A stretch of 64,000 nt of DNA from Acidobacteriota bacterium. GTDB lineage: Bacteria; Acidobacteriota; Terriglobia; Terriglobales; Acidobacteriaceae. The DNA lies in NCBI GenBank assembly GCA_013289685.1, contig JABCZL010000008.1, positions 274,946 to 338,945 on the forward strand. Reading direction: 5' to 3'. The translations under genes and the position numbers were made by a program. The notes beneath the pieces were generated by a model. That model saw nothing but the letters and a program-made list of their open reading frames with translations. It did no database searches and was not told where the DNA came from. Of the stretch, positions 7,580 through 16,186 are shown piece after piece. Numbering within the stretch: the stretch's first letter is position 1; each line of letters begins with the position of its first letter.

Positions 7580-8101
7580 ATGCGAAAACAAAAGGGTTTC
7601 TCACTGATCGAGCTGCTGATCGTGGTGGCCATCATCCTGATCATCGCAGCGATTGCGATTCCGAACCTGCTGCGCGCCCGCATGGCGGCCAACGAGTCGT
7701 CTGCTGTCGCCTCCATCCGTACCGTTACCACTGGCGAAGTGACCTACCAGACGGCGTATCCGACGGTGGGCTATTCGAAAGATCTGGTTTCCTTGGGCGG
7801 CGCGTTGGGCGCAGCTTGCGTCCCCGCCTCGACCTCGGCGTGCTTGATTGACTCCGTGCTTGCCAACAACGGCAACCCGGCAGCCAGCGGCAAGAGCGGC
7901 TATTCGTTCACCACTGCCCCGGGCACAGTTGTGGCCGGCGTCTACGCGGGCTATGGTATTCAGGCAACTCCGCTTGCGAAGAACCAGACCGGCATCCGCG
8001 CTTTCTGTGCGGAAGAAGATGCTGTGGTTCGTGTCGACCCCGCGGGCGCTTGCTCGACGGCCGAAGCGACCATCCTCACCTTCAACCCGCTCAACCAGTA
8101 A
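7580..8101 (+). CDS. pilA: type IV major pilin (PilA-like)
   Basis: 173 residues. The class III signal MRKQKG is followed by FSLIELLIVVAIILIIAAIA: prepilin peptidase would cut after Gly6, leaving a mature N-terminal Phe with Glu at +5. The hydrophobic helix drives pilus assembly. The C-terminal globular part has four Cys residues (AACVPASTSAC and the pair in FCAEE/GAC) that could form disulfide loops. A GGGGGAAA stretch precedes the ATG. The gene sits alone behind a sigma-54-like promoter and ahead of a strong terminator, as expected for an abundant pilin. The assembly genes pilMNOPQ are 40 kb away in the same window. A pseudopilin is the alternative, but length and isolated strong expression signals favour a pilin. 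Confidence 0.87.
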   Translation: MRKQKGFSLIELLIVVAIILIIAAIAIPNLLRARMAANESSAVASIRTVTTGEVTYQTAYPTVGYSKDLVSLGGALGAACVPASTSACLIDSVLANNGNPAASGKSGYSFTTAPGTVVAGVYAGYGIQATPLAKNQTGIRAFCAEEDAVVRVDPAGACSTAEATILTFNPLNQ

Positions 8102-8144
8102 GGCAGGTTTAACTCTGGCCAATACCCGGGGAAGGGTATAAGCC

Positions 8145-8181
8145 AAAGGGCAGCGAGCTTCACGCTCGCTGCCCTTTGTTC
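8145..8181 (+). terminator. strong intrinsic terminator of pilA
   Basis: AAAGGGCAGCGAGC pairs perfectly with GCTCGCTGCCCTTT around TTCAC (14-bp stem), followed by GTTCTT. Confidence 0.85.
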
Positions 8182-8287
8182 TTGGATGGGGACTGGAGTT
8201 GACGGAAGATTGGAATATCGCTCATCGACTCGATGACAGCAGATTTTCAGTGTAACGGCCTTGCTTGCGACAGTTATGCTCAGCCGA

Positions 8288-8797
8288 TCAGTTCCTGGGA
8301 TGCGAAGTGCTGAACTTTGACCAGGCAACAAACCACCTTCCCTCGTCTGGATCCAACTGGTCTAGTTGAAGAACGAACCCGGTACTGATGCCGACCAAGC
8401 GAGTCCTGAAATAATAGGTTTCGCCTGGCTCTGCCTTCAATGAATGCACCGAAACTCGAGGGCCTCTCGCTGGAAGAGAGGATTGCAGCATCGCGCAGAC
8501 ATGGTGTTCACCGGGGTCGATTGGCACGAAGAAATACCTTCCACCGCTGACGCCACCGTTGACGGCACCCACCCACATTTCGTCAAATCCGAAAATGCTG
8601 GTGAGGTGGCCGTCCGCAACGACATAGATCATCGCCTTGCCATCTTTCGGCGTGGGTGTCGGATGTTGCGATTCGTCGGTCTTCACTTCGAATTTCTCGT
8701 CCTGCGGTCCGCAGCCTACTTCCGCTCGAGAAATCGCCCTCTTATCTTGGGCGAGCGCACAGCACGACAGTAGAACGATCGCGGCGACCTTCTTCAT
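8288..8797 (-). CDS. exported DUF2846-like protein
   Basis: 169 residues. MKKVAAIVLLSCCALAQ is a signal peptide, possibly lipid-modified at the Cys pair. The mature part shows the DUF2846-type pattern: AMIYVVADG, a short loop, then FFVPIDPGEHHVCAML and a YYFRTRLV strand. A perfect AGGAGG lies 7 bases before the ATG at 8797 and decides this start over one 30 bases upstream. Likely periplasmic or outer-membrane; function unknown. Confidence 0.75.
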   Translation of the reverse strand: MKKVAAIVLLSCCALAQDKRAISRAEVGCGPQDEKFEVKTDESQHPTPTPKDGKAMIYVVADGHLTSIFGFDEMWVGAVNGGVSGGRYFFVPIDPGEHHVCAMLQSSLPARGPRVSVHSLKAEPGETYYFRTRLVGISTGFVLQLDQLDPDEGRWFVAWSKFSTSHPRN

Positions 8798-8988
8798 GAT
8801 TGCCTCCTGTAGGAGCTCACTATCCACAACTCGGTAATCGCCGGCAATTCTATGCTCACTTGATATTTGGCGTCACATCCATTTCACGCACTGAGAGAGT
8901 CTTGCGGGAATCGGCCTCCTACAGGAAATACCTGATTCACTGTCTGCGGTTGTACAGGTATCTTTCGCTCCGTTCCGGCACTCCTCAC

Positions 8989-9204
8989 ATGACAACGAGT
9001 CCCATGGCTAGAGAACTACTCTGGCTGGAAGATAGCACCTTTGCGGCTTGGGGATGTGCGGAGTGCGATTGGATCGTACCCAATCCTGGTCGCACGGTTT
9101 CTCACAAGCCGCCCGCAAGAGTGAAGCAAGCGTTCGACCAACACGAATGTGCCCAATATCCTCGCCTACCAGCAGCGCAAAGGCGGAAGCCTGAACGAGA
9201 ATAG
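8989..9204 (+). CDS. small zinc-ribbon-like protein (71 aa)
   Basis: The product has WGCAECDWIVPNPG, a CxxC knuckle, and later HEC near the C-terminus, which together could bind one zinc ion. I recall similar short proteins (LLWLEDSTFAAWGC type) in acidobacterial genomes, which supports a real gene. The ATG at 8989 begins this conserved part; the open frame upstream is not conserved-looking and was excluded. Function unknown. Confidence 0.6.
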   Translation: MTTSPMARELLWLEDSTFAAWGCAECDWIVPNPGRTVSHKPPARVKQAFDQHECAQYPRLPAAQRRKPERE

Positions 9205-9717
9205 TTCTCGCATGCTCGGGGGAACCAAGGCCGCACAAACAGATGGTTGGCGAAAAAATCCCCATATCACTCATCGTGCCGCCGTAGGGATCTTGAGTGC
9301 TATGGCTTGCTTATGACAGTTAAGATCGATCATTGCTTTGGGACAACGATGACGGATTTTCCCGTCGGTACCATTCTTGGCGGTGCCGGTTGTTGACGCT
9401 GGGGAGGTTGGGGCACCTGTCCAACTCCGTTAGCTGGAACGTCCGGCACCGTTGTCCGATACCCGTTCCCCTGTTTCCGCAGATAGTTGTCGTAAAATCC
9501 CATAGCCCGCACTGGCCAGTGCAGGGAGTTCTAAGTGCTCTGGCCTGACTAACGTCAGTTGAAATTGGGATTGCGACAGACAACGAAACGGGAAGCAACC
9601 CGGTAACGAAGATTAGAAAATCTTGAGTCGGAGTTTCGCTTGCTCTTGCTCACCGTGGGCATAGTCGAGGTAAAGGGTCCGGCGGGTAAACCTGCCTCAT
9701 CGGCGGGCGAGCAATTC
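9205..9717. other. intergenic region without a confident gene
   Basis: Nothing clear is encoded here. A minus-strand frame at 9330-9512 (GTG start, 60 aa, Pro/Gln-rich, including VPQPPQRQQPAPPRMVPTG) has protein-like composition and may be a degraded gene end. A short sequence, GAAAAAATCCCCATATCACTCATC at about 9252-9274, recurs with small changes at 12580-12602. Confidence 0.4.
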
Positions 9718-10461
9718 TCAAATGGCCGTGCGCCCTCCGTCGACGGCGAGTTTTGCGCCGTGAATGAAACTGGAACGATCCGTCGCCAGGAAAACGATGG
9801 CCTCGGCGATCTCGTCTGCCATAGCCGGACGACCCGCCGGCGCCTGAGCGGCGAGTTGATCGAGGGCCTTCCCCATCGCGTCCGTGCCTTCCGTGCGCGT
9901 AGGTCCAGGGCTCACGGCATTGACGCGGACCCCACTCGGGCCATATTCAGCCGCCCACGCTTTGGTCAGGAGATTGATGGCGGCCTTGCTCGACCCATAG
10001 AGGCTCATACCGGATGCTCCGTAATCGGCAACCATGGTCGATACATTCACGATTGCGCCTTTGCCTCTCTTCGCCATCAGCGGAGCAAGTTCCGCAACCA
10101 GGAAGTACGGCGCCTTGACGTTGAGCGAATACACACTGTCAAACGCTTCCTCTGTCATTTCATGAGTTGGCCCGAACGGGAAGATCCCCGCGTTGTTGAT
10201 CAAAATATCGACTTGGCCGTTTCCGAGTTCGACCGCCCTTCTCGCCACTGCGCGCGCGCTTGACGCGTCTCGAAGGTCAGAAGGGATAAAATCTGCTTTG
10301 CCCCCTGCTGCGCGGATTTCGGCAACCGTCTTCTCGCCGCGCTCCACATTGCGGCCAACCACTAGGACATGGACACCAAGCTGCGCCAGTTTATTAGCCG
10401 CCGCTCGGCCAATACCGCTCGTTCCTCCTGTAATAAGTGCTGTCGAGCCTTTGATACTCAT
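9718..10461 (-). CDS. SDR-family NAD(P)-dependent oxidoreductase
   Basis: 247 residues, the standard size for a classical short-chain dehydrogenase. The cofactor motif TGGTSGIG is at 11-18, NNAG at 89-92 and the catalytic YGSSK (Y155, K159) is present. The position expected for the catalytic Ser, 13 residues before Tyr, appears to be Thr142 (NVSTM), a conservative change. SPGPTRT and the C-terminal DGGRTAI are typical of 3-oxoacyl reductase-like members. The GRN at 36-38 after beta-2 suggests NADP preference. The substrate cannot be inferred. A low-confidence small ORF overlaps its start by a few bases. Confidence 0.88.
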   Translation of the reverse strand: MSIKGSTALITGGTSGIGRAAANKLAQLGVHVLVVGRNVERGEKTVAEIRAAGGKADFIPSDLRDASSARAVARRAVELGNGQVDILINNAGIFPFGPTHEMTEEAFDSVYSLNVKAPYFLVAELAPLMAKRGKGAIVNVSTMVADYGASGMSLYGSSKAAINLLTKAWAAEYGPSGVRVNAVSPGPTRTEGTDAMGKALDQLAAQAPAGRPAMADEIAEAIVFLATDRSSFIHGAKLAVDGGRTAI

Positions 10462-10619
10462 TTGCGATTCCCCTTCAAGGGATATTGATGCCTGGTCTCG
10501 GACATTCGAACCGGAATCGTTCTGAGCCGGTAGACGCGATAGCCACCCCCTTCGCTGAGGGCCAGCTGAACGCCGGAACCGATAGATATCTCGCGCGGGA
10601 TTCCGCGAATAGATAGCAA
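10458..10619 (-). CDS. possible small ORF overlapping the SDR start (53 aa)
   Basis: A minus-strand frame with a TTG start reads MLSIRGIPREISIGSG and YRVYRLRTIPVRMSETRHQY, a protein-like composition. Its TGA overlaps the SDR ATG in an ATGA arrangement typical of translational coupling. There is no strong ribosome binding site and no recognised family, so this may be chance. Confidence 0.25.
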   Translation of the reverse strand: MLSIRGIPREISIGSGVQLALSEGGGYRVYRLRTIPVRMSETRHQYPLKGNRK

Positions 10620-10667
10620 CCGCTTGAGAACAGAAATACTGCTGGCGGTCGACGCCTGTTAGCGCAG

Positions 10668-10961
10668 TTAGCCCAGACGCTCCAGGTTAGGCGTGGGCCA
10701 CATTCCCGGATAAATGCCCTTCAATCGCCTTCGATTACGCTTCAGTGGGCGACTAGCCCCTTCAAGACCTTCGACGGCAGCCAAAGCAACTACCTTAGCC
10801 AAAAGTGGGGGCTTTCCGGGCGCGTAAAGGTAGTGATCTGCGACCTCGCCAATCTTGTTCATCTCAGCGTCACTGAGAGTCAGGATGCAAGCAGCAAGTT
10901 CGTCTTCGCCGTAAGTTCGGAGATTGGCCTGAAGCAGTTCGCGGCTGGTGGATACGGGCAC
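10668..10961 (-). CDS. hypothetical protein (97 aa)
   Basis: A soluble, mostly helical protein starting at a GTG (MPVSTSRELLQANLRTYGED). It contains a mid helix (LSDAEMNKIGEVADHYLY) and ends in a basic segment (PLKRNRRRLKGIYPG). Not recognised. It may form a short unit with the SDR downstream on the same strand, but about 200 bp separate them. Confidence 0.45.
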   Translation of the reverse strand: MPVSTSRELLQANLRTYGEDELAACILTLSDAEMNKIGEVADHYLYAPGKPPLLAKVVALAAVEGLEGASRPLKRNRRRLKGIYPGMWPTPNLERLG

Positions 10962-11028
10962 CGCAGGATCGTAACGCTGTTCACTCTTAGCTGTTGAAAT
11001 ATCCCGATTTCACGCATTGAAGGTCAAT

Positions 11029-12171
11029 TTAGCGTTCCACCGATCGCGCGGCCGCTGACACCGGTGGTGCCGCCGGCGCAGCCGGTGGTTTGGAAGCGAA
11101 ATAGCGCACCGTAACATCTTCCCCGAAATCGACCTGCCTCTCCCCGGCCCGCCTTTGCGGCGATGCCGGTTTGGTCGTGAAACGCCGTATGGTTACATCT
11201 TCTGCAATGTAGTCGACTTCATTCTGCCCGACCCGGACCCGCTTGAACGCGGAATCGGCAACCTTCCTTTTTTCCATTCCACCTGCTGCGGTCTGAGGCT
11301 TGGAGATGCGACTGCTTGCCGGCGACGGCCTGGCGGGTACGTGCTGCTCGGTGGCATTCGATCGCTGTGGCGCCGAGCCGTCCACGGGCGACGCCGCGCG
11401 GTGATCGTAGGCAATCCAGCTAACCACCACCAGCAGGGCAACAACGCCTGCCGCGGCAACGTTCCACCGGAGCTTGTCCTGGGCAACACGTTTCACTGGC
11501 TGGGTAATTGTTGTCGCAGCGTTCACGGGCTCGCGGGAACCGGCCTCCGCAGTCGGCTCAATGGCATGCGGCACGGTCGTGAGCTGTGTTGCCGGAGATT
11601 TTTTCTGGTCAAGCCGGGCTTCACGGAACATCGCCTCCTCGACCAGTCGGGCCATCACTCGATAGGTGCTCACCTCTCGATCCTGGAAAGTGTGCGCCTC
11701 GCTAAAGAAGACCTCCAGAACCCCTGCCACCGCCCGCTCATGGTATATCGGCACGATCAGGAGGGCATTCGCTCCGAACACCCGGCAAACCGCCGCCTCA
11801 ATTCGCGTGTCACCTTGGGCATTCTCGACGCGCAGAATCTCATCTCTTGCCTCGTTGTGCGCTGAGACACTCAGCACGGCGGTCACCCGCCGGCCGACAT
11901 AAGCAGCAGCACTTCCACTACCGGCCCGGTACACCAGGTGGTCTGCTTTCAGCAGCGCAACCGCGATTCCAGTAGCGTTGGCCACATTTCGCGCACGGTC
12001 GGCGACCATGTGCATGGCTCGATCCAAGTCGGGCTCGCCCGTCGCAATCGAGAGGTGGAGTTCGACCAGAGCCGAGAGCGACCGGCTGTCCAGCCCGCTC
12101 TCCTGCACGGCAACCGCGCTGGCCAAAAACTTTTCGAACGATGCGCGATCAAGGCTGGAATGGGTACTCAT
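11029..12171 (-). CDS. GAF-domain membrane protein with repeated C-terminal motif
   Basis: 380 residues. A GAF-like sensory domain spans about 35-180 (ATGIAVALL, ALLIVPIYHERAVAGVLEVFF). One membrane helix lies at 236-254. A Pro/Ala-rich extracytoplasmic tail carries two copies of a short motif: VDYIAEDVTIRRF at 319-331 and VDFGEDVTVRYF at 347-358. Start chosen at MSTHSS, where the GAF N-terminal helix begins. No kinase, cyclase or output domain is present, so the signal may pass through the membrane to the tail. Similar GAF proteins are frequent in Terriglobia. Ligand unknown. Confidence 0.75.
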   Translation of the reverse strand: MSTHSSLDRASFEKFLASAVAVQESGLDSRSLSALVELHLSIATGEPDLDRAMHMVADRARNVANATGIAVALLKADHLVYRAGSGSAAAYVGRRVTAVLSVSAHNEARDEILRVENAQGDTRIEAAVCRVFGANALLIVPIYHERAVAGVLEVFFSEAHTFQDREVSTYRVMARLVEEAMFREARLDQKKSPATQLTTVPHAIEPTAEAGSREPVNAATTITQPVKRVAQDKLRWNVAAAGVVALLVVVSWIAYDHRAASPVDGSAPQRSNATEQHVPARPSPASSRISKPQTAAGGMEKRKVADSAFKRVRVGQNEVDYIAEDVTIRRFTTKPASPQRRAGERQVDFGEDVTVRYFASKPPAAPAAPPVSAAARSVER

Positions 12172-12475
12172 ACTTATACCCGAGGGCGTCGCAGGTTTGC
12201 GGCAGGATTGCGGAATGGGTTTTCGGCGGACCAACAGTCCGAAACAGTTCCGCCGGCCGGTAGCCGCAGTCTCTCATCGACGCAAACGCACTGTCAAGTC
12301 TAGGTGGTCGCTAGTAGCTTACCTTGTTTACAGCCACTGGAACCTGTCAGTTGTTATAGGAGGAAAACGAGGGGCGCGAAGCGGGTGATGCCAATTGTTG
12401 ACGTATGATCGCCACAGCACCCATTGACGGCCGGGTTTCAACAGTCACGTGCGCAATAAAGATTGGCACGGTCGT

Positions 12476-12562
12476 CTGTCGCACAATGCTTGCTTCCCAG
12501 CTTTTGAATATTTGGTCGTAATGAGCAGCAAATTCGTCGTAAGAGTGCGTGGAATCGGCCAT
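12476..12562 (-). pseudogene. N-terminal remnant of a SAM-dependent methyltransferase
   Basis: The first 29 codons read MADSTHSYDEFAAHYDQIF followed by KSWEASIVRQ. This matches the opening of class I methyltransferases that begin with a YDxFAxxYDxIFxxWExSIxRQ pattern. After this the frame continues to 12347 without any SAM-binding motif, so the catalytic domain is gone. The remainder of 12172-12702 holds no other gene I can support. Confidence 0.5.
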
Positions 12563-12702
12563 GATGCATTCTAACTGGTGAAAAATCCCCATAGCACTCA
12601 TCAACCCCGAGCGGCCGATTCTTGGTGAAGGCTGTCGCCCGGCATCAGCAATCCGGTTTAAAGCAAGGATCACCACATGCTCGCGCCCGATGACGCCAAA
12701 GG

Positions 12703-13557
12703 TTAGCGTCCGGGCTGCGGACCAGCCTCACTCACGTGATAGTCCTTGTACTCGATGGTCAGGGTGGCGCGTCCTCCCAGACGGATGTAGCTGACCGATT
12801 CATTCCGGGCGGGCAGCCAGAAGGCTCCAACCTTCTTGTATTCGTGACGAATCTCACTCTTCTTGGTCCAGAACGACGGGTTCTGGCCGGGTTCGACTTC
12901 GATGTGGGTAACGGCGAAGTCGACTCCGTCCACCCACACCTTGCCCTGATAGACATATTTGCTGCGGGATCTCGGGCTCACCTGCAACACATATTGCCCG
13001 CCCGTGCTCGAGGGCTCGTAGCCCACCAGTTCGAAGGTGTAATTATCGCGATTCAACTGGGTCCGCGCGCTGATGGCGGGTTGTGCGGCTTCCTTCTCGC
13101 CTTCCAGGAGTTTCTTGAAGACGCGATTCAGAATCAGCTTCGATCCGCTCTCGGAAACCACTTTGAACTCTTTCGAGGATGGGCTGTCGTAGGTGGCCTT
13201 CACGGTCATTTCAGCGTCCCGGTCGCTGGGAAATCCGCGATAGGCGAGGCGGTACACCCGAGTTCCCTCGGAGTGCATCAGGGCCCGCGCGCGCTCTTGA
13301 TTCTTGCGCACCAGGTTGTCCACCACCTGGTCCAGGGACAGAGATGTGGTCGAGGTCGACGGTGGCGTTCCCGAATCCAGGGCAACGAGATTCGATGCAG
13401 TAATCAGAGCCACCGAGCTGATCAGGACGGCTACGGTACGAATCGTCGGGAGAATGGTCGGGAGGAAGGCCGCGCGGGGTCTCAGATAAGCGTCTCGGTC
13501 GCGATACTTCAGATGAGCAAACGACCGGTGAGGTTGCATAGACCTTTCACGCCCCAT
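12703..13557 (-). CDS. outer membrane lipoprotein-sorting (LolA-like) protein
   Basis: 284 residues with an N-terminal hydrophobic export segment at about 33-56 (ILPTIRTVAVLISSVALITA). The mature domain carries strands typical of LolA/LppX-like half-barrels: YTFELVGYEPSSTGGQYVL, VSPRSRSKYVYQGKVWVD, FAVTHIEVEPGQNPSFW and VGAFWLPARNESVSYIRLGG. Such proteins bind lipid in the periplasm; the exact cargo is unknown. An in-frame ATG 18 bases downstream is an alternative start. No partner lol gene is adjacent. Confidence 0.75.
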   Translation of the reverse strand: MGRERSMQPHRSFAHLKYRDRDAYLRPRAAFLPTILPTIRTVAVLISSVALITASNLVALDSGTPPSTSTTSLSLDQVVDNLVRKNQERARALMHSEGTRVYRLAYRGFPSDRDAEMTVKATYDSPSSKEFKVVSESGSKLILNRVFKKLLEGEKEAAQPAISARTQLNRDNYTFELVGYEPSSTGGQYVLQVSPRSRSKYVYQGKVWVDGVDFAVTHIEVEPGQNPSFWTKKSEIRHEYKKVGAFWLPARNESVSYIRLGGRATLTIEYKDYHVSEAGPQPGR

Positions 13558-13862
13558 TTTCCTGCGAAGTTACAACGTGGCTTGCTGGAGTGTCTGTTCA
13601 AATTTGCACAGTTCTTAAACATCCGCCATTCTGGGCAAGGTTCAAGGGCCGGAATGGGAACGAGCTGGATCGTCGAGAGAAAGGCCGCGGCGGATTGGCC
13701 GACGAACGGATTCCCGCGCGGGTGCGTATCGCTCCACTTTTCGAAGACGAAGACGGTTTGGGAATGCGATACTTCTCACCAGCAAAAATGTAGCCGGCGG
13801 GCTACCGCCGAAGTCATGAGCCGGGTGCGACCGAGGGTCCGGCAAGGAGCGTGTGCGTTGAA
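13558..13862. other. divergent intergenic region
   Basis: Lies between the LolA-like gene (minus) and the peptidase (plus). The only structure I see is a small hairpin, GTAGCC-GGCG-GGCTAC, near 13791-13806. It must contain both promoters, but no convincing -35/-10 pair was identified. Confidence 0.4.
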
Positions 13863-16064
13863 ATGTTTTTTACAAGAAAGCCTTCTGCAAGAATCTCTTC
13901 TGCAAGAACGACCGCGCGCCCAGCGGCGATGCTGATGACGTTGGCGGCTTTGGTGGCGGGGATGGCAGCGATCCCGGCGCGGGCTCAGCAGCCAAGTATG
14001 GAGCAGCCGGATAAATACACCTGGCTGGAAGACATACACGGCGATCGGCAACTGGCTTGGGTGAATTCAGAAAATGCGCGTACCGCGGCCGTACTGGAGA
14101 AGGACAGTCACTTTTCGCCTCTGCAGACCGAGGCACTGAAGGTGCTGGAGTCTCCGGAGCGGCTTCCAGAGCCGGAGCTTCGCAATGGCGCGGTGTACAA
14201 CACGTGGCGCGACGCCGAGCACGTAAGAGGAATCGTACGACGCACGACCCTCAAGGATTTTCTGACGGCCGAGCCGAAGTGGGAGACGGTGCTGGACTAC
14301 GACGCGCTCTCCAAAACCGACCAACAGAGCTGGGTCGGGAAGGGACTGACGTGTCTCCACCCCGACGATGAGCATTGCCTGGTGTCGCTGTCGGCTGGCG
14401 GCGAGGATGCGGATACCCTGCGCGAGATGGACCTAAAGACGGGCAAGTTTGTAGAGGGCGGTTTTGTCCTGCCACGTGGCAAGCAGACTGCGGCCTGGGT
14501 CGACAAAGACACGCTGCTGATTGGGCGCGATTGGGGTCCGGGAACGATGAGCGAGGCCGGTTACCCCATCACGGTTCGGCTGTGGAAGCGCGGCCAGCCC
14601 CTGGAGAGTTCCGTCGAAGTTTTTCGGGGAGACGTCAAGGACAACGGCTACGGCGATGGCGCGCGAGTGTTCATCGACGGACAGGGCCACGTCGCCAAGA
14701 TCGTTGAGCGCAATCTGAGCACCTTCGCGCATGAAACCTATCTGCTGTTGCCCGGCGGACCGAAGAAGCTGGCCCTGCCCCTCAAGGCCCGAGTGGAGGG
14801 CATACTCGACGACCAGTTAATCACAGAGCTGGATGAGGATTGGACGCCCGCTGGACAAAACAAGATTGCCCAGGGATCGATGGTTGCGCTCGACTTGTCC
14901 GCGCTCGAAAAGGATCAGACGCGCCTCAACCCCGTCGTCGTGTTTGCCCCGACTTCGCAGGAGTTTGAACAGTGGTTCTCGAGCACGAGGAATCACTTGA
15001 TCCTGACCACGCTCGAACATGTGCAGCAGCGGGCCTATGTATACACCTTGGGCAGCGACGGCAATTGGACGCGGAAGCCGCTTCCGGTGCCCGACAATCT
15101 CACCATCAATTCCGTGACGACGAGCCGCACCGACGACCGTTTTTTTCTCGGCATGGAGGGTTTCTTAACGCCAACTTCTCTGTGGCTGGGCGACGCCGGC
15201 GATGGCTCGTTCATTCTGGCCAAGTCGCAGAAGCCACAGTTTGACGCCAGCCCCGATGTAGTCGAGCAGTTGGAGGCAACCTCCAAGGATGGAACCAAGG
15301 TGCCCTACTTTGTGGTGCACCGCAAGGATATGCGCTACGACGGGTCGAATCCCACGCTGCTGAACGCCTATGGCGGATTCCAGGTCGCGAGCACGCCGCG
15401 CTACCGGGCGGTGGCTGGCAAACTCTGGCTCGAGCATGGCGGCGTGTTTGTGCTGGCCAATATTCGTGGCGGTGGCGAGTTCGGTCCCGCCTGGCATGAG
15501 GCCGGGCTCAAGACCCACCGGCAGCGCATTTATGACGACTTCTACGCGGTGGCCCAGGATCTGGTCGCCCGGAAGATCACCTCGTCGCGCAGGCTGGGGA
15601 TCATCGGCGGATCCAATGGCGGCCTGTTGATGGGCGTGGAGTTTACTCAGCACCCCCAGATGTGGAACGCGGTGGTGATCCAGGTGCCGCTGCTCGACAT
15701 GCTGGCCTTTGAGCATCTGTCGGCCGGCGCGTCGTGGGTGGGAGAGTACGGGTCCGTCTCAGTGCCCGAGGAGCGGGCGTTTCTGGCGTCCATTTCGCCC
15801 TATAACCAACTGAAGCCGGATGTGCAGTATCCGGAGCCCCTGATCTTTACCACCACCAAGGACGATCGCGTGGGCCCGGTTCATGCCCGTAAGTTTGCGG
15901 CGCGCCTGGAGGAGTTTCACAAGCCGTTCTTCTATGACGAGATCACCGAGGGCGGACACGGCGCCGGCGCGGATAAAAAGCAGGAGGCAAGGACCGACGC
16001 CGAGTACTTCACCTATCTGATGATGAAGCTGATGGATTCACCCGGCCCCACGCGGACGGATTGA
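13863..16064 (+). CDS. prolyl oligopeptidase family serine peptidase (S9A)
   Basis: 733 residues. An N-terminal export signal (about 22-42, AAMLMTLAALVAGMAAIPARA) directs it to the periplasm. A seven-bladed propeller (about 60-450) is followed by the alpha/beta hydrolase domain. The nucleophile is Ser584 in GGSNGGLLMG, the acid lies in TTTKDDRVGPVHARKF, and His is in EGGHGAG. SAGASWVGEYG is also typical of S9A. It cleaves proline-containing peptides. An AAGGAG sits at 13844-13849, 13 bases before this ATG and 1 base before an in-frame GTG at 13851. Spacing favours 13863. Stand-alone gene. Confidence 0.9.
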   Translation: MFFTRKPSARISSARTTARPAAMLMTLAALVAGMAAIPARAQQPSMEQPDKYTWLEDIHGDRQLAWVNSENARTAAVLEKDSHFSPLQTEALKVLESPERLPEPELRNGAVYNTWRDAEHVRGIVRRTTLKDFLTAEPKWETVLDYDALSKTDQQSWVGKGLTCLHPDDEHCLVSLSAGGEDADTLREMDLKTGKFVEGGFVLPRGKQTAAWVDKDTLLIGRDWGPGTMSEAGYPITVRLWKRGQPLESSVEVFRGDVKDNGYGDGARVFIDGQGHVAKIVERNLSTFAHETYLLLPGGPKKLALPLKARVEGILDDQLITELDEDWTPAGQNKIAQGSMVALDLSALEKDQTRLNPVVVFAPTSQEFEQWFSSTRNHLILTTLEHVQQRAYVYTLGSDGNWTRKPLPVPDNLTINSVTTSRTDDRFFLGMEGFLTPTSLWLGDAGDGSFILAKSQKPQFDASPDVVEQLEATSKDGTKVPYFVVHRKDMRYDGSNPTLLNAYGGFQVASTPRYRAVAGKLWLEHGGVFVLANIRGGGEFGPAWHEAGLKTHRQRIYDDFYAVAQDLVARKITSSRRLGIIGGSNGGLLMGVEFTQHPQMWNAVVIQVPLLDMLAFEHLSAGASWVGEYGSVSVPEERAFLASISPYNQLKPDVQYPEPLIFTTTKDDRVGPVHARKFAARLEEFHKPFFYDEITEGGHGAGADKKQEARTDAEYFTYLMMKLMDSPGPTRTD

Positions 16065-16129
16065 GGGGCCGACGTCCAACTCCGGGTCGTCGGCCAACGT
16101 GGGGCCACGATTCTCCTCGGCATCACGGC

Positions 16130-16160
16130 AAAAAATAAGCCGCCCGTACAAGGGGCGGCT
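16130..16160 (-). terminator. intrinsic terminator of the secreted 454-residue protein
   Basis: Read on the minus strand: AGCCGCCC, loop, GGGCGGCT, then TATTTTTTG. It lies 27 bp past the stop of the minus-strand gene. Confidence 0.8.
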
Positions 16161-16186
16161 CATAGCGAAACGCTTTGGTTCGGTGT

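Noticed and set aside
7301..7580. Possible cyclic-di-GMP riboswitch before pilA
   Set aside because: GCGCAAATGGCC resembles part of the GEMM consensus, but the tetraloop, receptor and closing stem could not be aligned. A covariance search would decide.
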